From assembly GCA_036733925.1 (NCBI GenBank), contig DAIMZO010000001.1, forward strand, positions 1-64,000: a stretch of 64,000 nucleotides of DNA, given 5' to 3'. The stretch is from UBA2897 sp036733925 (GTDB taxonomy: Bacteria > Bacillota > Negativicutes > Selenomonadales > Selenomonadaceae). The translations under genes were made by a program, and so were the position numbers. Below, one piece after another: positions 16,590 through 24,550 of the stretch (positions are counted from its first letter, which is position 1; every line of letters begins with the position of its first letter). The notes below the pieces were generated by a model. The model was not told where the DNA came from. It was given only the letters and a program-made list of their open reading frames with translations, and did not search any database.

Positions 16590-16745
16590 AATCACTTAGA
16601 AAACATATTGATATTATATGATTAGCTGCGATGCCGCGGGTCATCCGACAAACGGAAGCCTGTGGAAAGCGTCGGAGAACAGGAAAGGTATGCTCAGATG
16701 TGTTCAGGTATGCTTCGGTTCCCTATGCTTTCCATGGGCTTTTTG
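16590..16745 (+). ncRNA. Candidate riboswitch-like leader, copy 1 (sulfur leader motif)
   Basis: This leader and 20635-20745 share order, sequence and pairing. Here the elements are hairpin CATAT/ATATG (16604-16608 with 16616-16620), outer stem CCGCGGG/CCTGTGG (16634-16640 with 16659-16665), internal loop UCA/AG, and inner stem TCCG/CGGA (16644-16647 with 16653-16656). The 3' strand of the outer stem also belongs to the terminator stem AAGCCTGTGGAAAGC / GCTTTCCATGGGCTT (16656-16670 with 16727-16741) that ends in a T run. Aptamer and terminator therefore exclude each other. Stem bases differ between the two copies while pairing is kept. I do not recognise a known class. Confidence 0.65.
16656..16745 (+). 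terminator. Leader terminator, sulfur operon 1
   Basis: A 15-base-pair stem (16656-16670 with 16727-16741) is followed by TTTTTG, 44 bases before the first start codon. Its 5' arm overlaps the conserved leader stem, so it is probably conditional. Confidence 0.7.
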
Positions 16746-16788
16746 CAAAAGGAAATGCGCGGCAGCAAGGCTTGGAGGAGGAAGCGCA

Positions 16789-16998
16789 ATGAAACTGACG
16801 GTAAACGGGGATCCTTTGGAAATCGAGAAGCCGATCACGGTGAAGGAACTGCTCGTCGTCGCGAAGGCGGAGCAGCCGGAGTACGTGACGGTGGAGCTCA
16901 ACGGGGAATTCGTCGACCATTCCGGCTTTGAGACGACGATGGTGAAGGACGGCGACGTCGTGGAGTTCCTGTACTTCATGGGAGGCGGTGCGCGATGA
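16789..16998 (+). CDS. hcyS: ThiS/HcyS-like sulfur carrier protein
   Basis: The 69-residue beta-grasp protein of the ThiS/MoaD fold would carry sulfur as a C-terminal thiocarboxylate. It ends FMGGGAR: the diglycine is followed by two extra residues, so a protease must trim it before activation. The JAMM peptidase two genes downstream fits this, as in the Wolinella HcyS-HcyD-HcyF homocysteine system. RBS GGAGGAGGAA lies upstream. It overlaps the E1-like gene by 4 bases. Role in homocysteine rather than thiazole formation is inferred from the operon partners (sulfite reductase, TusA, MetY-like enzyme); a separate thiS lies at 50018. Confidence 0.8.
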   Translation: MKLTVNGDPLEIEKPITVKELLVVAKAEQPEYVTVELNGEFVDHSGFETTMVKDGDVVEFLYFMGGGAR

Positions 16999-17813
16999 GC
17001 AGCCTGACGAATGAACAGCTCGAGCGGTACTCCCGCCATATCATCCTGCAGCAGGTTGGCGGCAAGGGCCAGGAGAAGATCCTCGGCAGCAAGGTGCTCG
17101 TCATCGGGACGGGCGGGCTCGGCGCACCGGCGGCGATGTACCTCGCCGCGGCGGGCGTCGGCACGATCGGGCTCGTGGATTTCGATGTCGTGGATCTCTC
17201 GAACCTCCAGCGCCAGATCATCCACCAGACAGCAGATGTCGGCAAGCCGAAGGTCGAATCCGGCCGCGAGACCATCGAGGCGATGAACCCGGACGTCGAC
17301 GTGCATACGTACAATGAGATGGTGACGTCAGCGAATATCCGCGACATCATCCGCGATCAGGACTACGATTTCATCATCGACGGCACGGACAATTTCCCGG
17401 CGAAATTCCTGATTAACGATGCCTGCGTCTTTGAGAAGAAGCCGTTCGTGCACGCCGGCATCATCCGTTTCTCGGGGCAGCTCATGACGTATGTGCCGGG
17501 TCAAGGCCCGTGCTACCGCTGCGTGTTCAAGACCATGCCGCCGAAGGATGCCGTGCCGACCTGCCGGCAGGCAGGCGTCCTTGGTGTCATGGGCGGCATC
17601 ATCGGCACCCTGCAGGCGACGGAAGCCCTCAAATATATCCTCGGCGTCGGTGACTTGCTGACGGGCTACTTGCTGACCTACGACGCATTGACGATGAAGT
17701 TCCGCAAGGTGAAGATCCCGCGGGATTCGCATTGCGCGATCTGCGGCGAGCACCCGACCATCACGGAGCTCATCGACTACGAGCAGCCGGCTTGCGACCT
17801 GCGGAAGCACTGA
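16995..17813 (+). CDS. hcyF: E1-like adenylyltransferase activating the sulfur carrier (HcyF/ThiF/MoeB family)
   Basis: The 272-residue enzyme should adenylate the carrier's C-terminal glycine. It has the Rossmann motif GTGGLG (residues 38-43), the DFD acidic residue, S-N-L-Q-R-Q, the D-G-T-D-N-F motif, and two zinc-binding pairs CYRC and CAIC. The C-terminal rhodanese domain found in some MoeB-type proteins is absent, so sulfur must come from elsewhere, for example TusA or sulfite reductase. It lies between the carrier and the JAMM protease genes in one operon. No thiF is present in the thiazole operon at 50 kb, so this enzyme might also serve ThiS. Confidence 0.85.
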   Translation: MSSLTNEQLERYSRHIILQQVGGKGQEKILGSKVLVIGTGGLGAPAAMYLAAAGVGTIGLVDFDVVDLSNLQRQIIHQTADVGKPKVESGRETIEAMNPDVDVHTYNEMVTSANIRDIIRDQDYDFIIDGTDNFPAKFLINDACVFEKKPFVHAGIIRFSGQLMTYVPGQGPCYRCVFKTMPPKDAVPTCRQAGVLGVMGGIIGTLQATEALKYILGVGDLLTGYLLTYDALTMKFRKVKIPRDSHCAICGEHPTITELIDYEQPACDLRKH

Positions 17814-17825
17814 GGGGGATGCGGC

Positions 17826-18239
17826 ATGATCGTGAAGTTGAAGCTTTCGGACTACCTTGAGATGATCCGGCACGCGCGCGGGCTCGCGCCAATCGAGGAC
17901 TGCGGCCTGCTCGGCGGCACCATCGAGGACGGCGTGAAGACCGTCGAGAAGGTCTTTTACCTGACGAACACGGACCACAGCGAGGAGCATTTCTCGCTGG
18001 ATCCGAAGGAGCAGTTCGCGGCGGTGAAAGAGCTGCGCGAAAAAGGCTGGAAGCTGCTCGGCAACTGGCACAGCCATCCCGCGAGTCCCTCGCGGCCGAG
18101 CGAAGAGGATAAGCGCCTGGCATTCGACAGCAAGGCGAGCTACCTGATCCTTTCGCTGAACGGCGGGGAGCCGGTGCTGAACAGCTTCCATGTGGACCGG
18201 GACAAGACGGTCACGAAAGAGGATCTGCGGATCCGTTGA
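17826..18239 (+). CDS. hcyD: JAMM-domain zinc metallopeptidase processing the sulfur carrier (HcyD/Mec+ type)
   Basis: The 137-residue protein carries a complete JAMM signature: E24, then H82-S-H84, S92 and D95 (HSHP followed by a S-x-x-D motif). Bacterial members trim the C-terminus of ThiS-like carriers (HcyD) or hydrolyse carrier-cysteine adducts (Mec+ with CysO). The carrier gene two positions upstream ends in GG-G-A-R, so removal of its last residues is the likely job. RBS GAGGGGGAT precedes the ATG. Confidence 0.85.
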   Translation: MIVKLKLSDYLEMIRHARGLAPIEDCGLLGGTIEDGVKTVEKVFYLTNTDHSEEHFSLDPKEQFAAVKELREKGWKLLGNWHSHPASPSRPSEEDKRLAFDSKASYLILSLNGGEPVLNSFHVDRDKTVTKEDLRIR

Positions 18240-18269
18240 AGATGACTGTGGAAAATGGAGGAGAGCAAT

Positions 18270-19130
18270 ATGGTAGTGGATTATAAGGCGCTCAAGAAGG
18301 GCGGCCTCATGCGGCAGCGGCAGAAGGACTGTTTCTCCATGCGCCTGAAGTCGGTCGGCGGGCATTTTACGGCGAAGCAGCTGGATGTCATCCAGCAGGT
18401 CGCGGAGAAGTACGGCAAGGGCTATGTGCATCTGACGAGCCGTCAGGGCATCGAGATCCCGTATATCAAGCTGCAGCAGATTGATGAAGTCAAGGCGGTG
18501 CTGAAGCAGGGCGGCGTCGAGATCGGCGTCTGCGGCCCGCGCGTGCGCACAATCACGGCCTGCCAGGGCGCGGCGACCTGCCCGTCCGGCCTCATCGACA
18601 CGGTGAAGATGGCCAATGAATTCGACCGCCGCTATGGCGGGAAGGAACTCCCCCACAAGTTCAAGTTCGGCTTCACGGGCTGCCACAACAACTGCCTGAA
18701 AGCGGAGGAGAACGACCTCGGCGTCAAGGGCGGCGTCCTGCCAAAATGGGATGCCGCATCCTGTACGTACTGCGGCGTCTGCGAGGCCGTCTGTCCAGAA
18801 AAGGCCATCGTGGTTGACAAGGATGGGCAGAAGCTCACCTTTGACGAGGATGCCTGCGTCTACTGCGGCAAATGCATCAAGAGCTGCCCGACCGATTCGT
18901 GGACGGGTGAGAATGGCTTCGTCATCTCGTTCGGCGGCCTGTATGGCAACCGCATCGCGGTCGGCCGGCATTTCCTGCCGATCGTCTTTGATGAGGAGAA
19001 GGTCTACGAGATTGTCGATGTCACGCTGAAGTTCTTCGAGGAGAACGCAAGGCCGAGCGAGCGCTTCGCGAACTGCCTCGACCGCGTGGGCTGGGATAAG
19101 TTTGAGAAGAAAGTGGAGGAAGTCTTATGA
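18270..19130 (+). CDS. Siroheme sulfite reductase with ferredoxin insert (AsrC/Dsr-like)
   Basis: The 286-residue cytoplasmic enzyme reduces sulfite to sulfide. The siroheme-[4Fe-4S] ligands are C98-x5-C104 and C138-x3-C142. Between them and the C-terminus stands a ferredoxin module with two CxxCxxCxxxCP motifs (CTYCGVCEAVCP and CVYCGKCIKSCP), a layout like anaerobic sulfite reductase subunit C. The N-terminal sulfite/nitrite reductase half-domain is included (VHLTSRQGIEIP). No AsrA or AsrB partner is nearby, so electrons probably come from ferredoxin. I chose ATG 18270 because GGAGGAGAG stands before it; ATG 18255 would be too close to that RBS. Sulfite should be supplied by AprAB. Confidence 0.85.
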   Translation: MVVDYKALKKGGLMRQRQKDCFSMRLKSVGGHFTAKQLDVIQQVAEKYGKGYVHLTSRQGIEIPYIKLQQIDEVKAVLKQGGVEIGVCGPRVRTITACQGAATCPSGLIDTVKMANEFDRRYGGKELPHKFKFGFTGCHNNCLKAEENDLGVKGGVLPKWDAASCTYCGVCEAVCPEKAIVVDKDGQKLTFDEDACVYCGKCIKSCPTDSWTGENGFVISFGGLYGNRIAVGRHFLPIVFDEEKVYEIVDVTLKFFEENARPSERFANCLDRVGWDKFEKKVEEVL

Positions 19131-19375
19131 GTCAGCAGAAAGCCGATGCGACGATCGACATCACGGATGTCGTCTGTCCAATCACGTTCGTCAAGGTGAA
19201 GGTCGCGCTCGAGGATCTTGAGGACGGCCAGACGCTCGCCGTGCACTTGAACGACGGCGAGCCGATCCAGAATGTGCCGCGCAGTCTGAAGGACGAGGGG
19301 CATAAGGTGCTGTCTGTAGATAAGGAAGACGATGGCACGTATTCGCTGCTTGTGGAAAAAGGCGGGCTCTCATGA
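19127..19375 (+). CDS. TusA-family sulfur transfer protein
   Basis: The 82-residue protein has the TusA signature C17-P18-I-T-F-V-K near the N-terminus, where the cysteine carries a persulfide. It overlaps the sulfite reductase stop (ATGA) and the MetY-like start by 4 bases each, so all three are translationally coupled. I infer that it hands sulfide sulfur from the reductase to the activated carrier protein. TusA homologs accompany HcyS operons in other anaerobes. Confidence 0.85.
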   Translation: MSQQKADATIDITDVVCPITFVKVKVALEDLEDGQTLAVHLNDGEPIQNVPRSLKDEGHKVLSVDKEDDGTYSLLVEKGGLS

Positions 19376-20616
19376 GGTTCACGACCCGGCTGCTGCATGA
19401 AGCGTTTTCGCCGGATCCGGCGACCGGTACGACCACGCAGCCGATTTACCAGACCTCGGCATTCTATCAGCCGACCGCGGAGAAGATGGCCGAGGTATTC
19501 GCCGGACGTAGTCCCGGATTTGTCTATACGCGTGTCAGCAACCCGACGATTGCCGGCTTTGAGCGGCGCATCAATGCGCTGGAGGGCGGCGTCGGCGCCG
19601 TTGCCTGTTCTTCCGGCATGGCAGCGGTATCCCACGCGGTGCTGAACATCCTGTCCCAAGGGGACGAGATTCTCGCGTCGGGCGGCCTGTACGGCGGCAC
19701 GAGTTCGTTTTTCCGCGATCTCGCAAGCTACGGCATTGGCGTGCGCTATGCGGCGGGGGACCGCGTGGAGGACTTCCGCGCGGCGCTCAGTGCGCGGACG
19801 AAGATGATCTATGTCGAGACGATCGGAAACCCGAAGCTCGATGTGGTCGACCTCGTGGCGCTCGCGAAGCTCGCACATGAAAACGATGTGCCGCTTTTCG
19901 TGGACAATACCGTGACGACGCCGTATCTCTGCCAGCCGCTCTCGCTCGGGGCCGATGTCGTCATCCACTCGACATCGAAAGCCTTGAACGGCAATGCCAA
20001 TTCCATCGGCGGCATCGTCGTTTCTGGCGGGAAATTCGCTTGGGACACGGCGCGTTATCCGAAGCTCCGCGAATATCCGTTCGGTCCCATGAGCTATATC
20101 GTCCGGCTGCGCCAGCGCATGGTGACGGACTACGGCGGCTGCATGGCGCCGTTCAACGCCTACCTGACGGGCATCGGGCTCGACACGCTCTCCCTGCGGC
20201 TCGACCGCATCACGGACGACGCCATGGCGCTTGCGACGTACTTTGCGGAGCGCGGTGTGACGGTCAACTATCCGGGGCTCCCGGACAGCCCGGCCCACGA
20301 GGTCGCCAAGCGGCAGTTCGGCGGCCGGTACGGCGCGATGCTGACCCTGCGGCTCGGCACGAAGGAGCGCGCGTTCCGTTTCATCAACTCGCTGCACTAT
20401 GCGCTGAACGTCTCGAATATCGGCGATGCGCGCACGCTCGTCCTGCATCCTGCCTCGACGATCTTCCTGCACGCGAGCGCGGAGGAGAAGGCGAACGCCG
20501 GCGTCACCGACGACCTCGTGCGCGTGAATGTCGGGCTCGAGGATATCGAGGATCTGCTGGAGGATTTCGAGCAGGCCTTCGATTCCTTAGGAAATGGTGT
20601 TGACAAATCGGAGTGA
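19372..20616 (+). CDS. metY: O-acetylhomoserine sulfhydrylase-like PLP enzyme (MetY family)
   Basis: The 414-residue member of the Cys/Met metabolism PLP family has the PLP lysine K203 in STSKALNG, the Y-T-R-V-S-N-P-T motif, the C-S-S-G-M-A-A-V phosphate-binding loop and VETIGNPKLDV. It probably makes homocysteine from O-acetylhomoserine, with sulfur from the carrier thiocarboxylate rather than free sulfide, as described for Wolinella MetY. The assignment to sulfhydrylase rather than methionine gamma-lyase rests on the operon. It is the last gene of the first sulfur operon; the next promoter begins inside its last codons (20600). Confidence 0.8.
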   Translation: MRFTTRLLHEAFSPDPATGTTTQPIYQTSAFYQPTAEKMAEVFAGRSPGFVYTRVSNPTIAGFERRINALEGGVGAVACSSGMAAVSHAVLNILSQGDEILASGGLYGGTSSFFRDLASYGIGVRYAAGDRVEDFRAALSARTKMIYVETIGNPKLDVVDLVALAKLAHENDVPLFVDNTVTTPYLCQPLSLGADVVIHSTSKALNGNANSIGGIVVSGGKFAWDTARYPKLREYPFGPMSYIVRLRQRMVTDYGGCMAPFNAYLTGIGLDTLSLRLDRITDDAMALATYFAERGVTVNYPGLPDSPAHEVAKRQFGGRYGAMLTLRLGTKERAFRFINSLHYALNVSNIGDARTLVLHPASTIFLHASAEEKANAGVTDDLVRVNVGLEDIEDLLEDFEQAFDSLGNGVDKSE

Positions 20617-20628
20617 ATGGCTTAAAAT
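20600..20628 (+). promoter_or_regulatory. Promoter of the sulfate uptake and activation operon
   Basis: TTGACA (20600-20605), a 17-base spacer and TAAAAT (20623-20628). The -35 box overlaps the end of the metY coding sequence. Confidence 0.8.
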
Positions 20629-20634
20629 GCCATT

Positions 20635-20745
20635 ATCAAGAAAACATATAAAGCATATATGAATAACTTCAGGTCATTCGAAAACGAAAGCCTGGGGCAT
20701 CCATACTGGCGCAGTGTTGCGCGCAATGGGTGTGCTGGGCTTTTT
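20635..20745 (+). ncRNA. Candidate riboswitch-like leader, copy 2 (sulfur leader motif)
   Basis: The layout is the same as at 16590-16745 and lies at the same distance from its promoter. Hairpin CATAT/ATATG is at 20645-20649 with 20657-20661, outer stem CTTCAGG/CCTGGGG at 20667-20673 with 20691-20697, and inner stem TTCG/CGAA at 20677-20680 with 20685-20688. The UCA/AG internal loop is identical. Three stem positions differ from copy 1 with pairing kept. A terminator (20688-20745) begins inside the outer stem's 3' strand. It precedes genes for sulfate uptake, activation and reduction, so a sulfur metabolite is the natural ligand guess. Confidence 0.65.
20688..20745 (+). terminator. Leader terminator, sulfur operon 2
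   Basis: AAGCCTGGGGCATCCAT pairs, with one bulge and wobbles, with ATGGGTGTGCTGGGCTT (20726-20742), followed by a T run. It stands 39 bases before the first start codon and competes with the conserved leader stem. Confidence 0.65.
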
Positions 20746-20783
20746 GTGTATGGAATTTTCCTTGTAGAAAGGAGCGGATCAAG

Positions 20784-21809
20784 ATGAAGAAGTCAAAAAT
20801 ACTGGCGGCAGCCGCAGGCGTTCTCTTGCTGATCGGGGGGATTGCGGGCTGCGCCAGCAATGCAGATCAGTCCGCGGATGGCAAGAGTTTCCTCAACGTT
20901 TCGTATGACCCGACGCGGGAATTCTATCAGGCGTTCAATGAATCGTTTTCGGAGAAATGGCAGCAGGAGACCGGCGAGACCGTGAACTTCCAGCAGTCGC
21001 ATGGCGGCTCCGGCAAGCAGGCCCGCGCGGTGCGCGAGGGGCTCGAGGCCGACGTCGTGACGCTGGCGCTCGCCTATGATGTCGATCAGATTGCGGAGGA
21101 GGGGCTCATCGACAAGGACTGGATGTCGAAGTTCCCGGATCATTCGGCACCATATACGTCGACCATCGTTTTCCTCGTGCGCAAGGGCAATCCGAAGAAC
21201 ATCAAGGATTGGGACGACCTCGTGCGGGATGACGTGTCCGTCGTGACGCCGAACCCGAAGACGTCGGGCGGCGCGCGCTGGAACTACCTCGCGGCATGGG
21301 CCTATGCGAGCGAGAAGGATGGCGGCGATGAGACCAAGACCAAAGCGTTCATGAAGAAGCTCTTTTCCCGCGTCGTGGCGCTGGACTCCGGTGCGCGCGG
21401 CGCGACAACCTCGTTCGTGCAGCGCGGGCAGGGCGATGTGCTGATTGCCTGGGAGAACGAGGCGTTGCTGTCCGTCAAGGACGCGCCGGATGAGTATGAG
21501 ATTGTCACGCCGTCGCTGAGCATCCTCGCGGAACCGTCGGTCGCCATCGTGGATGACGTAGTCGACCGCAAGGGCACGCGCAAGCTCGCAGAGGCCTATA
21601 TCGATTATCTCTATTCGAAGGAAGGGCAGGAACTTGCCGCGCAGCATTTCTACCGCCCGCGCGATGAGGAGATCGAGCAGAAATACGCCGCGCAGTTCCC
21701 GAAGCTCCGCCTCGTGACAATCGATGATGCATTCGGCGGATGGGCGAACGCGCAGCAGAAGCATTTCGCGGATGGCGGCACGTTCGATCAGATTTACGAG
21801 AAACAGTAA
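20784..21809 (+). CDS. Sulfate ABC transporter substrate-binding lipoprotein
   Basis: The 341-residue protein of the CysP/Sbp family binds sulfate (or thiosulfate) outside the membrane. A lipoprotein signal ends in the lipobox G-I-A-G-C (residues 18-22), so it is anchored to a membrane. The motif NVSYDPTREFYQ and S-H-G-G-S-G-K-Q, whose backbone wraps the oxyanion, are typical. The ATG at 20784 follows AAAGGAGCGG. It opens an eight-gene operon with the permeases, the ATPase, AprAB and CysDN. Confidence 0.9.
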   Translation: MKKSKILAAAAGVLLLIGGIAGCASNADQSADGKSFLNVSYDPTREFYQAFNESFSEKWQQETGETVNFQQSHGGSGKQARAVREGLEADVVTLALAYDVDQIAEEGLIDKDWMSKFPDHSAPYTSTIVFLVRKGNPKNIKDWDDLVRDDVSVVTPNPKTSGGARWNYLAAWAYASEKDGGDETKTKAFMKKLFSRVVALDSGARGATTSFVQRGQGDVLIAWENEALLSVKDAPDEYEIVTPSLSILAEPSVAIVDDVVDRKGTRKLAEAYIDYLYSKEGQELAAQHFYRPRDEEIEQKYAAQFPKLRLVTIDDAFGGWANAQQKHFADGGTFDQIYEKQ

Positions 21810-21837
21810 AGTGTGAAGAGAAAGGAGAAATGCTTTC

Positions 21838-22659
21838 ATGCGGTCTGCATCGGTGATTCCGGGCTATCGGTTTACCTTTGGCATTACGCTTTTCTATCTG
21901 TCGCTGATCCTGCTGATCCCGCTGGCGGCATTCTTCCTTTATGCGAGCGGCATGGGCATCGGCAAGTTCTTTTCCATCGCGGCGGAATGGCGTGTCGTGC
22001 ACGCGTGCCTCGTGAGCTTCGGCACGTCGCTCGCCGCGGCGCTCGTGAACGCAGTGAGCGGCCTGCTGCTCGCCTGGGTGCTCGTCCGGTACGACTTCCC
22101 CGGCAAGCGGCTGCTCGACGGCCTGATCGATCTGCCGTTCGCCCTGCCGACTGCCGTCGCAGGCATCGCGCTGACGACGCTCTATGCGGAGAACGGCTGG
22201 CTCGGGCAGTTCTTCTACGCGGCGGGCATCCCGTCGGCGTTCTCCTTGCTCGGCATCACGATTGCTCTGATCTTCGTCGGCATCCCGTTCGTCCCGCGCA
22301 GTGTTCAGCCGGTCCTGCGGGAACTCAGCCCGAGCCTCGAGGAGGCAGCGGCGATTTTCGGCGCCGGCCGCTGGCTGACGTTCCGACGCGTGATTTTTCC
22401 GGAGCTCATATCTCCGTTGCTCACGGGGTTCGCGCTGGCTTTCGCGCGCGGCATTGGCGAGTACGGCAGCGTCGTGTTCATCGCGGGCAACCTGCCCTAT
22501 CAGACAGAAATCGCGCCGCTGCTGATCATGGCGAAGCTTGAGGCGTACGATTATCAGGCGGCGGCTGCCATCGCCATCCTGATGATGGGGGCGTCGTTCC
22601 TGATCCTGCTGGCGCTGAACGGCTATCAGCGTTGGCGCGTGCATCGGCAGGGGGTGTGA
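21838..22659 (+). CDS. cysT: Sulfate ABC transporter permease CysT
   Basis: The 273-residue inner-membrane protein has about six hydrophobic segments and the cytoplasmic EAA loop EEAAAIFGAGRWLTFRRVIFP, which contacts the CysA ATPase. The DLPFALPTAVAG stretch is characteristic of CysT/CysU. AAAGGAGAA precedes the start. It pairs with CysW directly downstream. Confidence 0.9.
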   Translation: MRSASVIPGYRFTFGITLFYLSLILLIPLAAFFLYASGMGIGKFFSIAAEWRVVHACLVSFGTSLAAALVNAVSGLLLAWVLVRYDFPGKRLLDGLIDLPFALPTAVAGIALTTLYAENGWLGQFFYAAGIPSAFSLLGITIALIFVGIPFVPRSVQPVLRELSPSLEEAAAIFGAGRWLTFRRVIFPELISPLLTGFALAFARGIGEYGSVVFIAGNLPYQTEIAPLLIMAKLEAYDYQAAAAIAILMMGASFLILLALNGYQRWRVHRQGV

Positions 22660-22661
22660 GC

Positions 22662-23486
22662 ATGGAAAAGAAAAAAGGCAAAGGGGCATGGCTGCTGATT
22701 GCGCTCGCCGCATTGTTCCTGTTCGTCATGCTCGTGCTGCCGCTCGTGCTCGTGGCGCATGAGGCGCTGGCGCGCGGTGCCCGTGCCTATCTCGCGGCCA
22801 TCGAGGATCCGTTTGCCGTGAAGGCTTTGTACCTGACGCTTGAGGCTGCGGTTGCCGCCGTGGTACTGAACACGCTGTTCGGGCTGGCGTCCGCCTGGTT
22901 GCTCACGAAATATGATTTCCGCGGCAAGGCGCTGATCGGCTCGATAATCGACCTGCCCTTCGCAATCTCGCCTGTCGTGGCCGGCCTGTTCTTCGTCATG
23001 CTGTTTGGCCGCATCAGCCCGCTCTATCCCTTGCTCCGCGAGGCGCATATCCAGATCCTGTTCGCGGTGCCGGCCATCATCCTCGCGACGATTTTCGTGA
23101 CGTTCCCGTTCATCACGCGCGAGCTCGTGCCGGTCATGGAGAGCCAGGGCCGCAGCGAGGAGGAAGCGGCGGCGACGCTCGGCGCGAGCGGCTGGCAGAC
23201 GTTCTTCCATGTGACGCTGCCGAATATCCGCTGGGCGCTGCTCTACGGCGTGATCCTGTGCGCGGCGCGCGCGATGGGCGAGTTCGGCGCGGTCTCGGTC
23301 GTGTCCGGGCATATTCGCGGGAAAACGAATACGCTGCCGCTGCATATCGAGATCCTGTACAATGAGTACAATTTCACGGCGGCCTTTGCCGTGGCATCAC
23401 TGCTTGTCCTGATGGCGGTCGTGATCCTCGTGCTGCGGAATGTCGTTGAGTGGCGTGCGAAAAGGGGGATGCGTCATGCCGGCTGA
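22662..23486 (+). CDS. cysW: Sulfate ABC transporter permease CysW
   Basis: The 274-residue second permease subunit has the DLPFAISPVVAGL motif and the EAA loop EEEAAATLGASGWQTFFHVTLP. The RARAMGEFGAVSVVSGHIRGKTNT stretch near the C-terminus is strongly conserved in CysW. Only two bases separate it from cysT, and its end overlaps cysA by 11 bases. Confidence 0.92.
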   Translation: MEKKKGKGAWLLIALAALFLFVMLVLPLVLVAHEALARGARAYLAAIEDPFAVKALYLTLEAAVAAVVLNTLFGLASAWLLTKYDFRGKALIGSIIDLPFAISPVVAGLFFVMLFGRISPLYPLLREAHIQILFAVPAIILATIFVTFPFITRELVPVMESQGRSEEEAAATLGASGWQTFFHVTLPNIRWALLYGVILCAARAMGEFGAVSVVSGHIRGKTNTLPLHIEILYNEYNFTAAFAVASLLVLMAVVILVLRNVVEWRAKRGMRHAG

Positions 23487-24546
23487 GGTAGAACTTCGTC
23501 ATATCCAGAAAAATTACGGGTCGTTCCGGGCATCCGATGATGTCAGCTTTACCGTGGAACGAGGGCGGCTCATCGGGCTGCTCGGGCCGTCCGGCGGCGG
23601 CAAGACGACCGTCCTGCGCATGATCGCCGGCCTTGAGGCGCCAGATGAAGGCGAGATTTTCATCGGCGGGCGGCGCATGAACGGCGTCGCACCGGGCAAG
23701 CGCGGCATCGGCTTCGTCTTTCAGGACTACGCGCTGTTCCGGCACATGACGGTGCGTGAGAACATCGCGTTCGGCCTGAAGATTCAGAACGTGCCGCAGG
23801 CCAAGCAGAAAGAACGCGTCGAGTCGCTGATCGAGCTGATCGGGCTTGAGGGATTCGGCGGGCGCTATCCGATGCAGCTCTCCGGCGGGCAGCGGCAGCG
23901 CGTCGCATTCGCGCGGGCGCTCGCACCGGAGCCGGAGCTTCTGCTGCTCGATGAGCCATTCGCCGCAATCGACGCGAAGGTTCGGAAAGAACTGCGCGGC
24001 TGGCTGCGGCAGACCATCCACCGGCTCGGCATCACGAGCATTTTCGTGACGCACGATCAAGACGAGGCCGTCGAGGTCGCGGACGATATCATCATCATGC
24101 AGCACGGCCATGTCGAGCAGGCTGGCACGCCGCTCGAAATCTACCAATCCCCGCGCACGCCCTTTGTCGCGGACTTCGTCGGGACGTCGGTGCACGTTCC
24201 GGACTACACGGTGTTCAAGGGGTTCGGCGGCGAAGCCGGAGCGTCCGGCGGCGAGGGCATCATCCGGCCAGAGTTCCTCGAGATCGGCGCGGACGCCGAT
24301 GAGATGCGCCTGCCGCTCGCGTCGGAGGATGGCATCGTGCGCGGCGTCTATTTCCGCGGCGACTGCATGCAGATCGATGTCGAGGTCAAGGGGCAGCTGC
24401 TGCACGGGCGGCGGAGCCTCGAGAAGCGTCCGCTGCAAGAAGGGGACGCGGCGAAAGTGTTCATCCACCGCATCTATACCTTTGCCGATGGTGGGACGAA
24501 GATCCTCGAGAACGCGGCAAAGCAGCAGGATTCGGTCGTGATTTGA
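23476..24546 (+). CDS. cysA: Sulfate ABC transporter ATP-binding protein CysA
   Basis: The 356-residue ATPase drives sulfate import. Walker A GPSGGGKTT (residues 37-45), signature LSGGQRQR, Walker B LLLLDEP and the switch histidine in FVTHDQDEA are all present. The C-terminal TOBE-like domain (about 240-356) is shorter than in some homologs. I chose ATG 23476, preceded by AAGGGGGAT; an in-frame start at 23440 lies well inside cysW. Confidence 0.92.
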   Translation: MPAEVELRHIQKNYGSFRASDDVSFTVERGRLIGLLGPSGGGKTTVLRMIAGLEAPDEGEIFIGGRRMNGVAPGKRGIGFVFQDYALFRHMTVRENIAFGLKIQNVPQAKQKERVESLIELIGLEGFGGRYPMQLSGGQRQRVAFARALAPEPELLLLDEPFAAIDAKVRKELRGWLRQTIHRLGITSIFVTHDQDEAVEVADDIIIMQHGHVEQAGTPLEIYQSPRTPFVADFVGTSVHVPDYTVFKGFGGEAGASGGEGIIRPEFLEIGADADEMRLPLASEDGIVRGVYFRGDCMQIDVEVKGQLLHGRRSLEKRPLQEGDAAKVFIHRIYTFADGGTKILENAAKQQDSVVI

Positions 24547-24550
24547 GGTG

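Noticed and set aside
16590..20745. Sulfur leaders as S-box (SAM-I) or T-box elements
   Set aside because: Neither leader has the SAM-I core (GAGGGA..GGCAACC) nor the T-box sequence AGGGTGGNACCGCG.
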